Source: Desulfurivibrio dismutans
GTDB lineage: Bacteria; Desulfobacterota; Desulfobulbia; Desulfobulbales; Desulfurivibrionaceae
Direction of reading: 5' to 3'
DNA length: 64,000 bases
Assembly: GCF_029210385.1 (NCBI RefSeq)
Contig: NZ_JARGDQ010000008.1
Span: forward strand, 88,281-152,280
Shown: piece by piece, positions 32,859 through 42,817 of the stretch
Position numbering within the stretch: position 1 is the stretch's first letter
Layout of the letters: each line of letters begins with the position of its first letter
Program-made: the position numbers and the translations under genes
The notes under the pieces: generated by a model
Told to the model about the DNA's origin: nothing
Seen by the model: only the letters and a program-made list of their open reading frames with translations
Database searches by the model: none

Positions 32859-34661
32859 TTAATCCCGCCCCTTGACCAGGGCGGTGAGTACGCCCACCAT
32901 CTCTTTCATCTGTTCGGCCTGACCGTTCAACTCCTCGGCGGCACTGGCGGCCTCTTCGGCGGCGGCGGCGTTCTGCTGAGTCACCGAATCCATCTCCGAG
33001 ACGCCGTTGTTGATCTGCTCCACCCCGGATGACTGCTCCCGGGAAGCGGCGGCGATCTCGCCCATCAGCGAGGATATCTTGACGATACTTTCCGAAACCT
33101 GGTTAAAAGAGGTATCGGTGGCACCCACCAACTGGCTTCCGGCCTGGATCTTGCCCACCGTACCTTCGATCAGGCTGGCGGTGTTGCGGGCGGCCTCGGA
33201 AGCCCGCATGGCCAGATTCCTAACCTCATCGGCCACCACCGCGAAACCAGCGCCGGCCTCACCAGCCCGGGCCGCCTCCACCGCCGCGTTCAGGGCCAGC
33301 AGATTGGTCTGGAAGGCAATTTCATCGATGGTTTTAATGATCTTAGAAGTCTCTTCGCTGGCTCGCGAGATTTCGGCCATGGAATCGGTCAGCTGGTGCA
33401 TGGACTGATTGGCGCTTTCCACCACCTGGCGGGCCTCACTGACCAGGATATCGGCCTGGCCGACATTGTCGGCATTCTGCTTGGTCATGGAGGAGATCTC
33501 TTCCAGGGAGGCCGAGGTTTCCTCAATGGCGGCGGCCTGGTTGTTGGCCCCGTCGGCCAGTGAGTGACTGGCCGACGAAACCTCTTCCGAGGCCGCCGAC
33601 ACCTGGCTGGCGCCGTTTTGTAACTGATCGGAAACGTCTTCCAGGGTACCGATCAACAGCAAGGAAAAAAAGCGGGCCAGGAAAAGCAACAGCAGCAGCA
33701 GCACCGTCGCCGCCACCACCCCGCCAATCAGGGTGTTGCGGGCCTGGGCGATGCGTTCGCCGGCCATTTCCTCAATTCCCTCGGCCAGCCTGGTTTCAAC
33801 TTCTTTCATCAGGTCGATTTTGGCGGTTATGGTGTCAAACCAGCGAGTGGCATCAATACCAAACCCCCCGGCCTGCCAGCGATCAAGAGCCGTTTTTTCC
33901 ATTGCCGCCACCTGCTCCACCGCCGTTGCCCGCATTTTTTCACGATAAAAGCGCCGGCTTTGCTCATCGGCAAAAGCTTGGAAATTGTTCAAAAAAACCT
34001 GGCGGGCGGAAAGCAATTCGGCATAGCGCTGAAACATTCCCTCGGCAAACCGATCCTGGGCAAAGACGTTGCTCAACACCGCCCGGGTGATCCCCATCCG
34101 CTCCTTGGCCTCAACAAAGTTGTAATAAGCGGTCAGGACCCGCATGATCTCCTGATCCGGACTGGCGCCGGCGATCAGCGGAATGGCGCCGAGAAAACCT
34201 TCGATGGCGGCGGAATAAAAAGCGATGGCTTCCGGCCCGGGGATCGCCAAAGAGTCGGCCCGGCGGCGTATTTCATCCAGCCGCTCCAGGTTGGCCATGC
34301 CCTGGCGTAAGCGGTTATTGATTTCCTGGTCATTTCGCACAATGGCAGAATCGGCCATAAATTGGCGCAAAGCCTGGATATCCCGGTCGGTGGCCGCCCG
34401 CTGCCCGGACAAACGGGTGCCGAACTGCCGCCCCTGGCTGCCGATAAAGCCGGCGGTCATGCCGCGTTCCAACTGGGCCTGGTGGGCAATTTCGGTGGCC
34501 ATGGTCGCCACCACCGCCAACTCCTGCAGTTCCTTGGCCTGATTATACAACCGATAGCGCTCCAGGCCGTTGTACAGCAGAACCCCCACTAAAAAAGTCA
34601 CCGGCACAAACACCAGCAACTGCATCATGGTGATAATTCTGAGCTTCTTGAAAAAATTCAT
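32859..34661 (-). CDS. Methyl-accepting chemotaxis protein with nitrate/nitrite-sensing (NIT) ectodomain
   Basis: 600 residues from the ATG at 34661 (GGAGACG upstream). TM1 (residues ~12-33) is followed by an all-helical periplasmic domain of ~260 residues, then TM2 ([22 protein letters not shown]) and a cytoplasmic signalling domain. The ectodomain begins with [26 protein letters not shown], the NIT-domain signature known from nitrate/nitrite sensors. The hairpin tip [24 protein letters not shown] is the receptor hallmark. No HAMP domain is evident between TM2 and the signalling part. No chemotaxis operon is adjacent. Confidence 0.92.
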   Translation of the reverse strand: MNFFKKLRIITMMQLLVFVPVTFLVGVLLYNGLERYRLYNQAKELQELAVVATMATEIAHQAQLERGMTAGFIGSQGRQFGTRLSGQRAATDRDIQALRQFMADSAIVRNDQEINNRLRQGMANLERLDEIRRRADSLAIPGPEAIAFYSAAIEGFLGAIPLIAGASPDQEIMRVLTAYYNFVEAKERMGITRAVLSNVFAQDRFAEGMFQRYAELLSARQVFLNNFQAFADEQSRRFYREKMRATAVEQVAAMEKTALDRWQAGGFGIDATRWFDTITAKIDLMKEVETRLAEGIEEMAGERIAQARNTLIGGVVAATVLLLLLLFLARFFSLLLIGTLEDVSDQLQNGASQVSAASEEVSSASHSLADGANNQAAAIEETSASLEEISSMTKQNADNVGQADILVSEARQVVESANQSMHQLTDSMAEISRASEETSKIIKTIDEIAFQTNLLALNAAVEAARAGEAGAGFAVVADEVRNLAMRASEAARNTASLIEGTVGKIQAGSQLVGATDTSFNQVSESIVKISSLMGEIAAASREQSSGVEQINNGVSEMDSVTQQNAAAAEEAASAAEELNGQAEQMKEMVGVLTALVKGRD

Positions 34662-35085
34662 GACTCGTCTCCAGTTGTGAAGATATCGTGACAACCGGCC
34701 AAATTTGTTGAGCGGCAACGGAAAAAACAATGAGCTTACAGCACGTACCCGACCGGCGGCCCAGTTCTGACCTGGCCGGCCGTTATATTATTCAGGGTCG
34801 CAGCATAAACTGACACCATGTATCGGACGGAACTTTACCACAGGAGCCCGATGAATCGCCCGCCAACAACGAATTGAGCATCATACCGGAAAACAGTTAT
34901 AGCATTTACAAAACGAAAGTAAAGAGCTTAATTGATAATTTTTATCTTTTAATTGGACCCGGAATCATAAAGTGTTGATTCCCGCCACCGGGCTTTTTTG
35001 TTATACAGAAGCAAGTCATTTTGGCCGACCAGCCCTGTGCCGGCGGCGGCCGCCGACCAATTCGTTCCCAGGAAGGAAAATCAGG
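34662..35085. other. Intergenic region between divergent chemoreceptor and methyltransferase genes
   Basis: 424 bp without a credible gene. It becomes AT-rich from 34890 to 34960. A small stem CCCG-CCAC-CGGG followed by TTTTTT lies at about 34981-34999 and could end a short plus-strand transcript, but no start for one is evident. Confidence 0.4.
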
Positions 35086-35712
35086 ATGCCACACCACTTA
35101 CAATCGACCCTCGCCAACCTTGACCATTGCCAAAAACACGAAGAAGATTTCAGCCGCTGCGAGGTGTTCATCAACGTCAGCAACCGCTTTCTGGGGCTGC
35201 TGGCCTGGGAGGCCAGTCGCGACAGCGACAACGATACCAGCCGGGAATACCCTTTTGTGGCCATGGACAGCCGTCAGGTTTTCCGCCAGCTGGCTCTAGC
35301 CCGTCGGCAACTGGACCTGGAGCAGGAGGAGCCGGCCAGCCCTGCTCCTTCATTTCTGGATGTCGGCTGCGGTATCGGCAATGTGATGCTGCTGGCCGAG
35401 CAGATGGGATTCGAGGTTTATGGACTGGAGAAGGATCGCAAACCGTGTGCCGTGGCCAGGAAATTGTTTGGCCCGGAACGAGTAAGCGACAGCGACATCT
35501 GGGAATACCGGGAGTATCACCGCTTTCAGGTGATTTACTATTTCCGCCCTTTTGCCGATCGGCAACTGCAGCAGCGGTTTGAGAAGATGATCGAAGACAA
35601 ACTGCAGCCCGGCGGGATCCTGATTGCCAACCACAAAAACAGTGATATTATCGACACCGATTCCCGCTTTTCCCGCCTGCACCCGGAATTGCCGGCATGG
35701 TGCAAGAGATAA
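35086..35712 (+). CDS. Class I SAM-dependent methyltransferase
   Basis: 208 residues from the ATG at 35086, with AGGAAGG upstream. FLDVGCGIGNVMLLAEQMGF is the SAM loop, and VYGLEKDRKPCAVARKLFG is the second strand with its acidic end. The C-terminal part continues the Rossmann fold (QVIYYFRPFADRQLQQRFEKMI, LQPGGILIANHKN). The lack of a distinct substrate domain prevents naming a target. It lies alone on the plus strand between two minus-strand operons. Confidence 0.8.
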   Translation: MPHHLQSTLANLDHCQKHEEDFSRCEVFINVSNRFLGLLAWEASRDSDNDTSREYPFVAMDSRQVFRQLALARRQLDLEQEEPASPAPSFLDVGCGIGNVMLLAEQMGFEVYGLEKDRKPCAVARKLFGPERVSDSDIWEYREYHRFQVIYYFRPFADRQLQQRFEKMIEDKLQPGGILIANHKNSDIIDTDSRFSRLHPELPAWCKR

Positions 35713-35755
35713 CCTTATCAGCAGCACCGCAGGTTGCCCCTGGTGGACGACTAGC

Positions 35756-37939
35756 TCAAGACCGCTCTTTCCTGATACGGACAAAATTGTTGCGTAACGC
35801 CCGCACTCCGGTAATCGGATTGGCAGTGGCGCGGCTCATCAGTGAGCCGTCGGCCACTCCCTGATGAAAGGCCCGGCTCAGCAGATGGGAACGGTGGCCG
35901 AAGCCATGCACCAGGTAAACGCAGTCCGGCCGGATGTCGCGACTCACGTAAAGTCGCACGGTACGCAGGGCGGTCAGGCCATCCTGGTTTTCCAGCAGCA
36001 CCCGGTCACCGCTACCCATCCCCAGGCCGGCGGCCACCTCTTCGTTGAGCCACAGTTCGTTTTCCCCCTGCTCGCTCATCAGGCGGCGGTTGTTCTGGGT
36101 GCTGCTTAAGGTATGCAGCTGGGAACGGCCGTAAAGCAACCGAAAATAACCGGCCGGGGGCTCCGGCGGTGGCCGGAACTGCGGCAACGGCGCCTGGGCG
36201 GCTTCGGCCAGATCACGGGAAACCAGTTCAATTTTGCCGCTCAGGGTGGGAAACCTGAACTCAGCCAACTGCGGCTCCGCTGCCGCGGGCAGGGAGACAA
36301 AGGCCCGCCCGCGGCGCAGATCATCAAGACGCAACCGCCAAGTCGTCAGGTCATGCTCCAGGCGGGAACTCACCTCCGGGTACCGCAAACCCCGGCCACG
36401 CCCCAGGCGAATGCTGAGCTGGCGGACGATCCAATAAGGATCACGAGCTTCAAAGGCCGGCGGTAAAACGGGAAAGCGGGCGGTCAGCAATGGCGGCTCG
36501 ACCTCACGGCGCAGCTCCACCCGGTCGCTGCGCTCCAGAAAGGTGGCCTCGGGCAGAATGATGTCGGCCATCAGGCAGGGCTCACTGGGCACCACATCAC
36601 AAGCAAAAATGAATTCCGCCCGCCGCCAGGCCAGAGAGGTGCGGTAGGGATTGGGGTAACCGTGAAAAGGGTTTTGCCCCCAGCAGCCAAGCACCTTGAT
36701 CCGGTCGGCCTCCAGATCTTTAAAAATCTCTTCGGCCCGTTCACGGCTGTCCGGTTGCAATGCCCTGGCCAGCCGCTGGCGGCTCCGGGCATAAGGTGTG
36801 GCTTCAGCCCCAGGTTCGTTAACTCCGGGCAACGGCATTCCTCCCGGCCGGCCCGGCGCCCCCAGCAGGGCGGCAAGAATGGCCTGGGCCCGCAAACGGT
36901 CGACATCATCGCCATACCAGTTGCTGTGCCGGCCCGGGTGAATGATCACCGCCGGCGCACTGGCGGCCAGCCGCCGGGCGCTCTGCTCAATGGCCTTGGG
37001 GCTTAAGCCGGTCAGCTCGGCAACCCGCTCAAGGGGATAAGCTGCGGCATGTTCCCGCAACTCATCCAGGCCTAAGGCATGGGCCGCGATATAGTCCCGA
37101 TCGAAAAGATCACGCTGCAGCAGGTAGTTGATCCAACCCAGCAGCAGCGCGGTATCACTGCCCGGTTTGAGCATCAGATGCTCATCGGACTGGGCGGCAA
37201 TGACACTGCGTCGGGGGTCGGCCACGATCAAGTGGGCGCCCTGTTCCTGGGAATCCATGAAGCGGCGGAATTCCGGCAACATCAGGTTCTCCCCGAAATG
37301 GGATCCCAGCAGCACCAGACAACGGGTGCGCTCATAGTCCACCCGGGCCGGCGCCCCCGGGTCAAAGCCGAAGGTGGCCAGGTAGGCGGCCTCCCGGTTG
37401 CAACGGCAGTGTTCGTAGTGCGAATCGTTGACCCGGGAGGCACCCAACTCGGTAAAGAGTTCTTTGATATAGGCCGCCGAGGGGCCGGCGGCAAAGAGGG
37501 CCAGAGCATCCGGGCCATGGCGGCGCAGGGTCTGTTCCAGGCGCAGAGAGATGACGTCAATGGCCTCGGCCCAGCTGATTCGCTGCCACTGCCCGCTACC
37601 CCGGGGCCCCACCCTTTTCATGGGATATTTCAGCCGGTCGGGGTCATAAAGCAAATCCGGGGCCGCCATGCCCCGGGCACAGATCAGGGAGCCATTGAGG
37701 TGGTTGTCACCGGTACCGGCCAGGGAGATCACCCGGCCATCCCGGACGGTGGCGGTCACCAGACAACGGGCCGGGCACATCCCGCAAACCGTAGGCACCA
37801 GCCGCTCCTCGGACAACGATGCTTCCCCGCCGGGCAGGGTTATCGCCCCGGCCTGCAAAGATTGCAACGGCAGAGCGGCGGCCGCCACCCCGGCGGCTTT
37901 AAGCAGTGCGCGACGGCTGAGACCGGATTTGCCGGACAT
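35756..37939 (-). CDS. Tat-exported molybdopterin oxidoreductase (thiosulfate/polysulfide reductase-like catalytic subunit)
   Basis: 727 residues. The twin-arginine signal is SRRALLKAAGVAAAALP. A 4Fe-4S motif C-x2-C-x3-C followed by a distal Cys is visible (CGMCPARC ... LICARG). The rest is the bis-MGD fold of the DMSO-reductase family. The C-terminal block VYLVHGFGHRSHLLSRAF ... NPITGVRALRNNFV resembles PhsA/PsrA proteins. No electron-transfer (ferredoxin-like) or membrane-anchor subunit is adjacent, so it is an orphan catalytic subunit. The substrate is undetermined. GGGAGG precedes the ATG. It follows coaD on the same strand. Confidence 0.87.
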   Translation of the reverse strand: MSGKSGLSRRALLKAAGVAAAALPLQSLQAGAITLPGGEASLSEERLVPTVCGMCPARCLVTATVRDGRVISLAGTGDNHLNGSLICARGMAAPDLLYDPDRLKYPMKRVGPRGSGQWQRISWAEAIDVISLRLEQTLRRHGPDALALFAAGPSAAYIKELFTELGASRVNDSHYEHCRCNREAAYLATFGFDPGAPARVDYERTRCLVLLGSHFGENLMLPEFRRFMDSQEQGAHLIVADPRRSVIAAQSDEHLMLKPGSDTALLLGWINYLLQRDLFDRDYIAAHALGLDELREHAAAYPLERVAELTGLSPKAIEQSARRLAASAPAVIIHPGRHSNWYGDDVDRLRAQAILAALLGAPGRPGGMPLPGVNEPGAEATPYARSRQRLARALQPDSRERAEEIFKDLEADRIKVLGCWGQNPFHGYPNPYRTSLAWRRAEFIFACDVVPSEPCLMADIILPEATFLERSDRVELRREVEPPLLTARFPVLPPAFEARDPYWIVRQLSIRLGRGRGLRYPEVSSRLEHDLTTWRLRLDDLRRGRAFVSLPAAAEPQLAEFRFPTLSGKIELVSRDLAEAAQAPLPQFRPPPEPPAGYFRLLYGRSQLHTLSSTQNNRRLMSEQGENELWLNEEVAAGLGMGSGDRVLLENQDGLTALRTVRLYVSRDIRPDCVYLVHGFGHRSHLLSRAFHQGVADGSLMSRATANPITGVRALRNNFVRIRKERS

Positions 37940-37968
37940 TATCTCCTCCCTATAAAGTCAAACAAGGA

Positions 37969-38496
37969 CTACCCTTCCACCATGAAACGTTCCCGCAGGC
38001 GTTCGCAAACGTGATCCGGCACCAGGCCGCCGACATCGCCGCCGTGACGGGCCGCGTCCTTGATAATGCTGGAGCTGATGTAGATCCAGCGGAAGCCGGT
38101 CATCAAAAAAACCGTTTCCACTTCCCGCTCAATGCGGCGGTTCATCAGGGCCAGCTGAAATTCATAATCGAAATCGGACACCGCCCGCAAGCCCCGGACG
38201 ATGGCCCGCGCCCCGCGGCGATAGGCGTAATCCACCAGCAGGCCGGACACCTCATCCACCTCGATACGATCATCACCATCGGCAAAGGAATCCCGGATCA
38301 TCCGCTTGCGTTCTTCCAGGCTGAACAGCGGCTGCTTGGTGGGATTAATGGCGATGGCCACGACGATCTTGTCAAAAAGGCTCAGCGCCCGCTTGATAAT
38401 ATCGATATGGCCCATGGTGATCGGATCGAATGTGCCGGGATAAACGGCAATCCGCTGACTGGTCTCTTCCCGCACCAGGGGTTCATAATCACTCAT
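37969..38496 (-). CDS. coaD: Phosphopantetheine adenylyltransferase
   Basis: 175 residues from the ATG at 38496, which overlaps the rsmD stop by 8 bp. The longer frame lies in rsmD. The nucleotidyltransferase motif YPGTFDPITMGHIDII (T/HxGH type) and the C-terminal ISSSIIKDAARHGGDV are diagnostic. RGLRAVSDFDYEFQLALMNR is the third conserved block. It transfers AMP from ATP to 4'-phosphopantetheine in CoA synthesis. The rsmD-coaD pair is a widely conserved gene order. Confidence 0.96.
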   Translation of the reverse strand: MSDYEPLVREETSQRIAVYPGTFDPITMGHIDIIKRALSLFDKIVVAIAINPTKQPLFSLEERKRMIRDSFADGDDRIEVDEVSGLLVDYAYRRGARAIVRGLRAVSDFDYEFQLALMNRRIEREVETVFLMTGFRWIYISSSIIKDAARHGGDVGGLVPDHVCERLRERFMVEG

Positions 38497-39085
38497 CGAG
38501 CACCTTTTCCCGATAGTTGAAAAAGTGAAAGCGGGCTTCACCGTAGCGTCGAGAATCCCGCTGGCGTTGAAAGGGGCCGGCAATATGCGGCAGGGTTTCC
38601 TGCTGACCGGTTTCCAGCACCAGTACCGCGCCGGGGGCAAAAAACGAAGTCGGCATGGCGGCCATCTTTGCCAGAGTGGCGCCGGCCAACCCTTTGCCGT
38701 AGGGCGGATCGGCCAGAATCAGGTTGAAACCGGCGGCGGGCGCCAGGGGGGGCAAAAAAGCAAACCTGGCACCACAATCACGCACCACCACCCGGCTTTG
38801 CGCCGCAAATTCGCATATTTCGATATTTTCCCGCAACAGCCGCGCCACCGCCCGACTCCCCTCGACAAACAGCGCTTGCGCCGCCCCTCGGCTCAACGCC
38901 TCCAGCCCCAAAGCGCCGGTGCCGGCAAAAAGATCCAGCACCGCCGCGCCAGCCACCTCTTCCTGGAGCAGGTTAAACAGCGCCTCCCGGGCCCGGTCCG
39001 ACGTGGGTCGCACCCGGCCGCCGGCAAGCCGGTGGCCAGGGGATCGCAAGCGCCGGCCTTTACAGCGGCCGGCAATAATTCGCAT
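38489..39085 (-). CDS. rsmD: 16S rRNA (guanine-966 N2)-methyltransferase
   Basis: 198 residues. MRIIAGRCKGRRL and RPTSDRAREALFNLL open the protein as in other RsmD. LDLFAGTGALGLEALSRGA is the SAM loop and LADPPYGKG is the N6/N2-methyltransferase motif IV (DPPY). It methylates G966 of 16S rRNA in the assembling 30S subunit. It is followed immediately by coaD and lies 26 bp after asd. Confidence 0.95.
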   Translation of the reverse strand: MRIIAGRCKGRRLRSPGHRLAGGRVRPTSDRAREALFNLLQEEVAGAAVLDLFAGTGALGLEALSRGAAQALFVEGSRAVARLLRENIEICEFAAQSRVVVRDCGARFAFLPPLAPAAGFNLILADPPYGKGLAGATLAKMAAMPTSFFAPGAVLVLETGQQETLPHIAGPFQRQRDSRRYGEARFHFFNYREKVLDE

Positions 39086-39111
39086 CTTCAGCGCCCGGGC
39101 CAGCCATCAGG

Positions 39112-40143
39112 CTAGAGGTAATCCTGGGCCACGATTTCGGCAATCTGCACGGTGTTCAGTGCGGCCCCCTTAAGGATATTGTCAGCCACCACCCACAGGT
39201 TGATACCGTTGGCAATGGACTCATCCTCACGAATGCGGCCCACCAGGGTTTCAAACTTGCCTGCGCAGTCCAGGGCCATGGGATAACGACTCAGGGTGGG
39301 CTCATCCACTAGCTTGACCCCGGGAGCAGTGGCCAGCAACTCCCGGACCTCGGCAACGCTGATCTTTCTCTCGGTTTCGATATTAACCGCCTCGGAGTGG
39401 CCGTAAAAAACCGGCACCCGCACGGTGGTGGCAGTAACCCCGATGGCTTGGTCTTCAAACATCTTGCGGGTTTCGTTGACCATCTTCATCTCTTCCTTGG
39501 TGTAGCCGCTATCCAGGAAGGCGTCGATATGGGGCAGACAGTTGAAGGCGATCTGGTGCGGATAGACCTCGCGTGGCAAGGGCTGGCCCGCCGCCCATGC
39601 CCTTACCTGGTTTTCCAGTTCGGCGATGGCTTCGGCGCCGGAGCCTGAAACCGCCTGGTAGGTGGACACCACGATACGCTTGATCTTGACGGCATCGTGG
39701 ATCGGCTTTAACGCCACCAGCATCTGGATGGTGGAACAGTTGGGGTTGGCAATAATCCCCTTGTTCTTGTACTGGGCAATGGCGTGGGGGTTGACTTCAG
39801 GCACCACCAAAGGAACTTCTGGATCCATGCGAAAAGCGCTGGAGTTATCCACCACCACCGCCCCGGCCGCCGCTGCCGCCGGAGCAAACTCCAGGGAACG
39901 ATCACCGCCGGCGGAAAACAGGGCGATATCGATACCGGCAAAGGCCTCTTTGGCCAGCAACTGCACCTCATGCTCCTGGCCCTTGAAGGTCAGCTTTTTG
40001 CCCACCGAACGGGATGACGCCAGCAGGCGCAACTCACCGACGGGAAAATCCCGCCGTTCCAGAACCTCCAGCATCGCGCCGCCCACGGCGCCGGTGGCTC
40101 CGGCCACCGCCACGTTGAACTTTCTTCCAGCTTGCTGACTCAT
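39112..40143 (-). CDS. asd: Aspartate-semialdehyde dehydrogenase
   Basis: 343 residues. VAVAGATGAVGGAMLEVLERRDFP is the NADP-binding start. NPNCSTIQMLVALKPIHD contains the catalytic Cys, STYQAVSGSGAEAIAEL follows, and the His-containing substrate region is RVPVFYGHSEAVN. It reduces aspartyl phosphate to the semialdehyde on the way to lysine, diaminopimelate, methionine and threonine. The start overlaps the leuA stop (ATGA), indicating translational coupling. Confidence 0.96.
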   Translation of the reverse strand: MSQQAGRKFNVAVAGATGAVGGAMLEVLERRDFPVGELRLLASSRSVGKKLTFKGQEHEVQLLAKEAFAGIDIALFSAGGDRSLEFAPAAAAAGAVVVDNSSAFRMDPEVPLVVPEVNPHAIAQYKNKGIIANPNCSTIQMLVALKPIHDAVKIKRIVVSTYQAVSGSGAEAIAELENQVRAWAAGQPLPREVYPHQIAFNCLPHIDAFLDSGYTKEEMKMVNETRKMFEDQAIGVTATTVRVPVFYGHSEAVNIETERKISVAEVRELLATAPGVKLVDEPTLSRYPMALDCAGKFETLVGRIREDESIANGINLWVVADNILKGAALNTVQIAEIVAQDYL

Positions 40144-41681
40144 TGCTTTTGCTCTCTCCTTTTATTTTCTTGTTTCAAGTATTCCAATCGGTTCAAACCG
40201 GTGAGATAGGCTTTGGCGGCGGCGGTTATGATATCCGGGTCGGCCCCCTGCCCCACCACCACCTTGCCGTGGTCTTCGATGCGGACCATTACTTCGCCCT
40301 GGGCGTCGGTCCCGCCGGTGATGGAACTTACCGAGAAATAAAGCAGCTTACTGTCGGTGCCGGCCAGTTCGGCGATGGCCCGGAAGGCCGCGTCGATGGG
40401 CCCCACCCCCAGCGAGGCGGTCTCTTTCTCCTCGCCATGCACCAACATCTTCACCGCCGCCGTGGGCAGCGAGCGACTGCCGCTCATGGCGCCCAGGTGC
40501 AGCAACTGAAAGGCCTCCGGCACCCGCAGCACCTCATCCATGATAATGGCCTCCAGATCCTCTTCAAACATCTCCTTTTTAAGATCGGCCACCGCCTTGA
40601 AACGTTCAAAGACCCGGTTAATCTCTTCCTCGCCCAAATCGGCGTAACCCATCTCCCTGATCTTGTCGCGCAGGGCGTGGCGGCCGGAATGTTTGCCCAG
40701 GATGATGTTGCTGGTGGAAATCCCCACGTCCTTGGGATTCATAATTTCATAGGTGCTACGCTCCTTGAGCACCCCATCCTGGTGGATCCCCGATTCATGC
40801 AAAAAGGCATTGGCCCCGACGATGGCCTTGTTGGGTTGCACCGGCATGCCGGTGATGGTGCTGACCAGCCGGCTGGTGGGAAAAATGTGTTCGGTGGTGA
40901 TATCGGTATGCAACCCGGCAGTCTCGCCCCGGGTGCGCAGAATCATCACCAGTTCTTCCATGGCGGTGTTGCCGGCCCGTTCGCCCAGGCCGTTGATGGT
41001 ACACTCCACCTGCCGGGCGCCGTTGTTGATGGCGGCCAGAGAGTTGGCCACCGCCAGCCCCAGGTCGTTGTGGCAATGCACGCTGATGATGGCCTTATCG
41101 ATATTTTTGATATTTTCCATCAAGTAACGGATCTGGGCCCCGTATTCCCCGGGCAGGGCGTAACCGGTGGTATCCGGGAAGTTCAGGGTGGTGGCCCCGG
41201 CCTCGATTACCGCCTCGAACACCCGACAGACAAAATCCAGGTCACTGCGGGAGGCGTCCTCGGCGGAAAATTCAACGTTACCGGTATACCTGGCGGCATG
41301 CTTAACCGAGGCCACGGCCAATTCAAGCACCTGTTCCCGACTCATCCGCAGTTTATGCTGCATGTGGATCTCGGAGGTGGCCAGAAAGGTGTGAATCCGA
41401 GGGTGCTCCCCTCTTTTCAGAGCCTCCCAGGCGGTGTCGATATCCTTCACATTACAACGGGCCAAAGCCGCAATCTGGGAGCCACGAACATTGTCGGCAA
41501 TATTCTTCACACATTCGAAATCACCCAATGAAGCAGCCGGAAAACCCGCCTCGATCACATCCACGTTGAGCTTGCTGAGCTGCTGGGCCAGGCGAAATTT
41601 TTCATGGATATTCATACTTGCCCCGGGAGATTGCTCGCCATCCCGCAAGGTAGTGTCAAAAATAAAAATCTTATCGCTCAT
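40140..41681 (-). CDS. leuA: 2-isopropylmalate synthase
   Basis: 513 residues, the long form with the regulatory C-terminal domain. FDTTLRDGEQSPGASM at the N-terminus holds the metal Asp. SVHCHNDLGLAVANSLAAI, CTINGLGERAGN and HESGIHQDG complete the catalytic barrel. The LeuA allosteric domain (residues ~390-500) suggests leucine feedback control. It condenses acetyl-CoA with 2-ketoisovalerate. leuC and leuD lie 12 kb away in another operon, and leuB is not in the window. Confidence 0.95.
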   Translation of the reverse strand: MSDKIFIFDTTLRDGEQSPGASMNIHEKFRLAQQLSKLNVDVIEAGFPAASLGDFECVKNIADNVRGSQIAALARCNVKDIDTAWEALKRGEHPRIHTFLATSEIHMQHKLRMSREQVLELAVASVKHAARYTGNVEFSAEDASRSDLDFVCRVFEAVIEAGATTLNFPDTTGYALPGEYGAQIRYLMENIKNIDKAIISVHCHNDLGLAVANSLAAINNGARQVECTINGLGERAGNTAMEELVMILRTRGETAGLHTDITTEHIFPTSRLVSTITGMPVQPNKAIVGANAFLHESGIHQDGVLKERSTYEIMNPKDVGISTSNIILGKHSGRHALRDKIREMGYADLGEEEINRVFERFKAVADLKKEMFEEDLEAIIMDEVLRVPEAFQLLHLGAMSGSRSLPTAAVKMLVHGEEKETASLGVGPIDAAFRAIAELAGTDSKLLYFSVSSITGGTDAQGEVMVRIEDHGKVVVGQGADPDIITAAAKAYLTGLNRLEYLKQENKRREQKQ

Positions 41682-41741
41682 TTTATAACTCTCCCCGGCC
41701 GCCCCACCGGCTTACACCGGTTTCCAGCCGTACATGCTTTT

Positions 41742-42587
41742 CTATTTATCGGTTCCGGCGTTGTTAGCAGTTGTTTCGGTGCTTTCTTCTCCACCCGTTG
41801 CTTCCGGCGCCTTGTTTTGTTCTTCTTCATCACCGACTTTACGGACCGAGTTGATCCGTCGGTAAGCCGCCGCCAGCGGCCCGGACAGCACGTAAGCCAA
41901 CCCCAGGGCAAAGAGGGTCACCCGGGGTTCGGTGGCCAGCACCATGATCATCAGCACCAGCCCCACTACCGTTTGAAACGCCTTCTTACGCTGGGTTTCC
42001 GGCTTTTTAAAGCTCAAGTAGGTAATCGAACTAACCATCAGGTAAGAGAGCAGATAAACCGCCGCCAGCATGACCACATCCATGGGCCGCCCGGTAATCC
42101 CGAAAAAATGGCAGAACAGAAAAGAAGTGGCAATCATGCCGCCGGCCGCCGGACAGGGCAGGCCGATGAAGTTCTTACCTTCGTCGCCGGCCGTCTGGGA
42201 GTTGAATCGGGCCAGCCGCAAGGCGGTGGTGGCCACATACAGGAAAGCCGCCAGCCAACCATAGCGGCCGAAGGGATGCAGCACCCACTGATAGGCCAAA
42301 ATGGCCGGCGCCACCCCGAAAGCCACCAAGTCGCAAAGAGAATCGTATTCCTTGCCAAAACCACTGGTGGTGCCGGTAAGTCTGGCCACCCGGCCGTCCA
42401 GACCGTCGAAAACCCCGGCGATAATAATGGCCACGGCAGCATAAAAAAATTGCCCTTCAATGGCCGCCACTATGGCATAAAAACCGCTGAACAGGCTGAT
42501 GGTGGTAAGCAGACTGGGCAGCAGACTGATTCGTCCTTTGCCGTCCTGCCCGCCCCGCCCGAAGTATCGTCGCCGTCGGTTACTCAT
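41742..42587 (-). CDS. pssA: CDP-diacylglycerol-serine O-phosphatidyltransferase
   Basis: 281 residues with about seven membrane helices. The CDP-alcohol phosphotransferase motif FDGLDGRVARLTGTTSGFGKEYDSLCD contains the expected DG-x2-AR-x8-G-x3-D-x3-D spacing. It makes phosphatidylserine, the precursor of phosphatidylethanolamine. The C-terminal ~50 residues are polar and low in complexity (EEEQNKAPEATGGEES), longer than in the short PssA forms. It is the first gene of the pssA-leuA-asd-rsmD-coaD group. A decarboxylase (psd), often next to it, is not present. Confidence 0.93.
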   Translation of the reverse strand: MSNRRRRYFGRGGQDGKGRISLLPSLLTTISLFSGFYAIVAAIEGQFFYAAVAIIIAGVFDGLDGRVARLTGTTSGFGKEYDSLCDLVAFGVAPAILAYQWVLHPFGRYGWLAAFLYVATTALRLARFNSQTAGDEGKNFIGLPCPAAGGMIATSFLFCHFFGITGRPMDVVMLAAVYLLSYLMVSSITYLSFKKPETQRKKAFQTVVGLVLMIMVLATEPRVTLFALGLAYVLSGPLAAAYRRINSVRKVGDEEEQNKAPEATGGEESTETTANNAGTDK

Positions 42588-42743
42588 TTCTTTGTCGCAC
42601 CACTCTAGTTTTAACGAATCAATTCAATAAATAATCTTTGCATGATAACTAATTTCCGGTCAAACCGAAATGGAAAAACACGGCCATTCCGGTGGCCCAA
42701 ACCACTCGAAACCATCCATCATCCGGACGCCGGCCGCCGGGAT

Positions 42744-42773
42744 TTGACAAAAGACGGTCGGCTCTGGTAGATT
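42744..42773 (+). promoter_or_regulatory. Sigma-70-type promoter before the MepK-like gene
   Basis: Consensus TTGACA (42744-42749), 18 bp, TAGATT (42768-42773), 45 bp before the start at 42818. Confidence 0.6.
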
Positions 42774-42817
42774 GCGACGTTTGATACTAGTGGTTTTTCT
42801 GCCTTGTGGAGGGCACC

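Noticed and set aside
40143..41531. Long open frame on the plus strand, 462 codons, opposite leuA
   Set aside because: It mirrors leuA codon by codon in GC-rich DNA, has low-complexity Gly/His/Gln-rich sequence and matches no family. leuA is certain.
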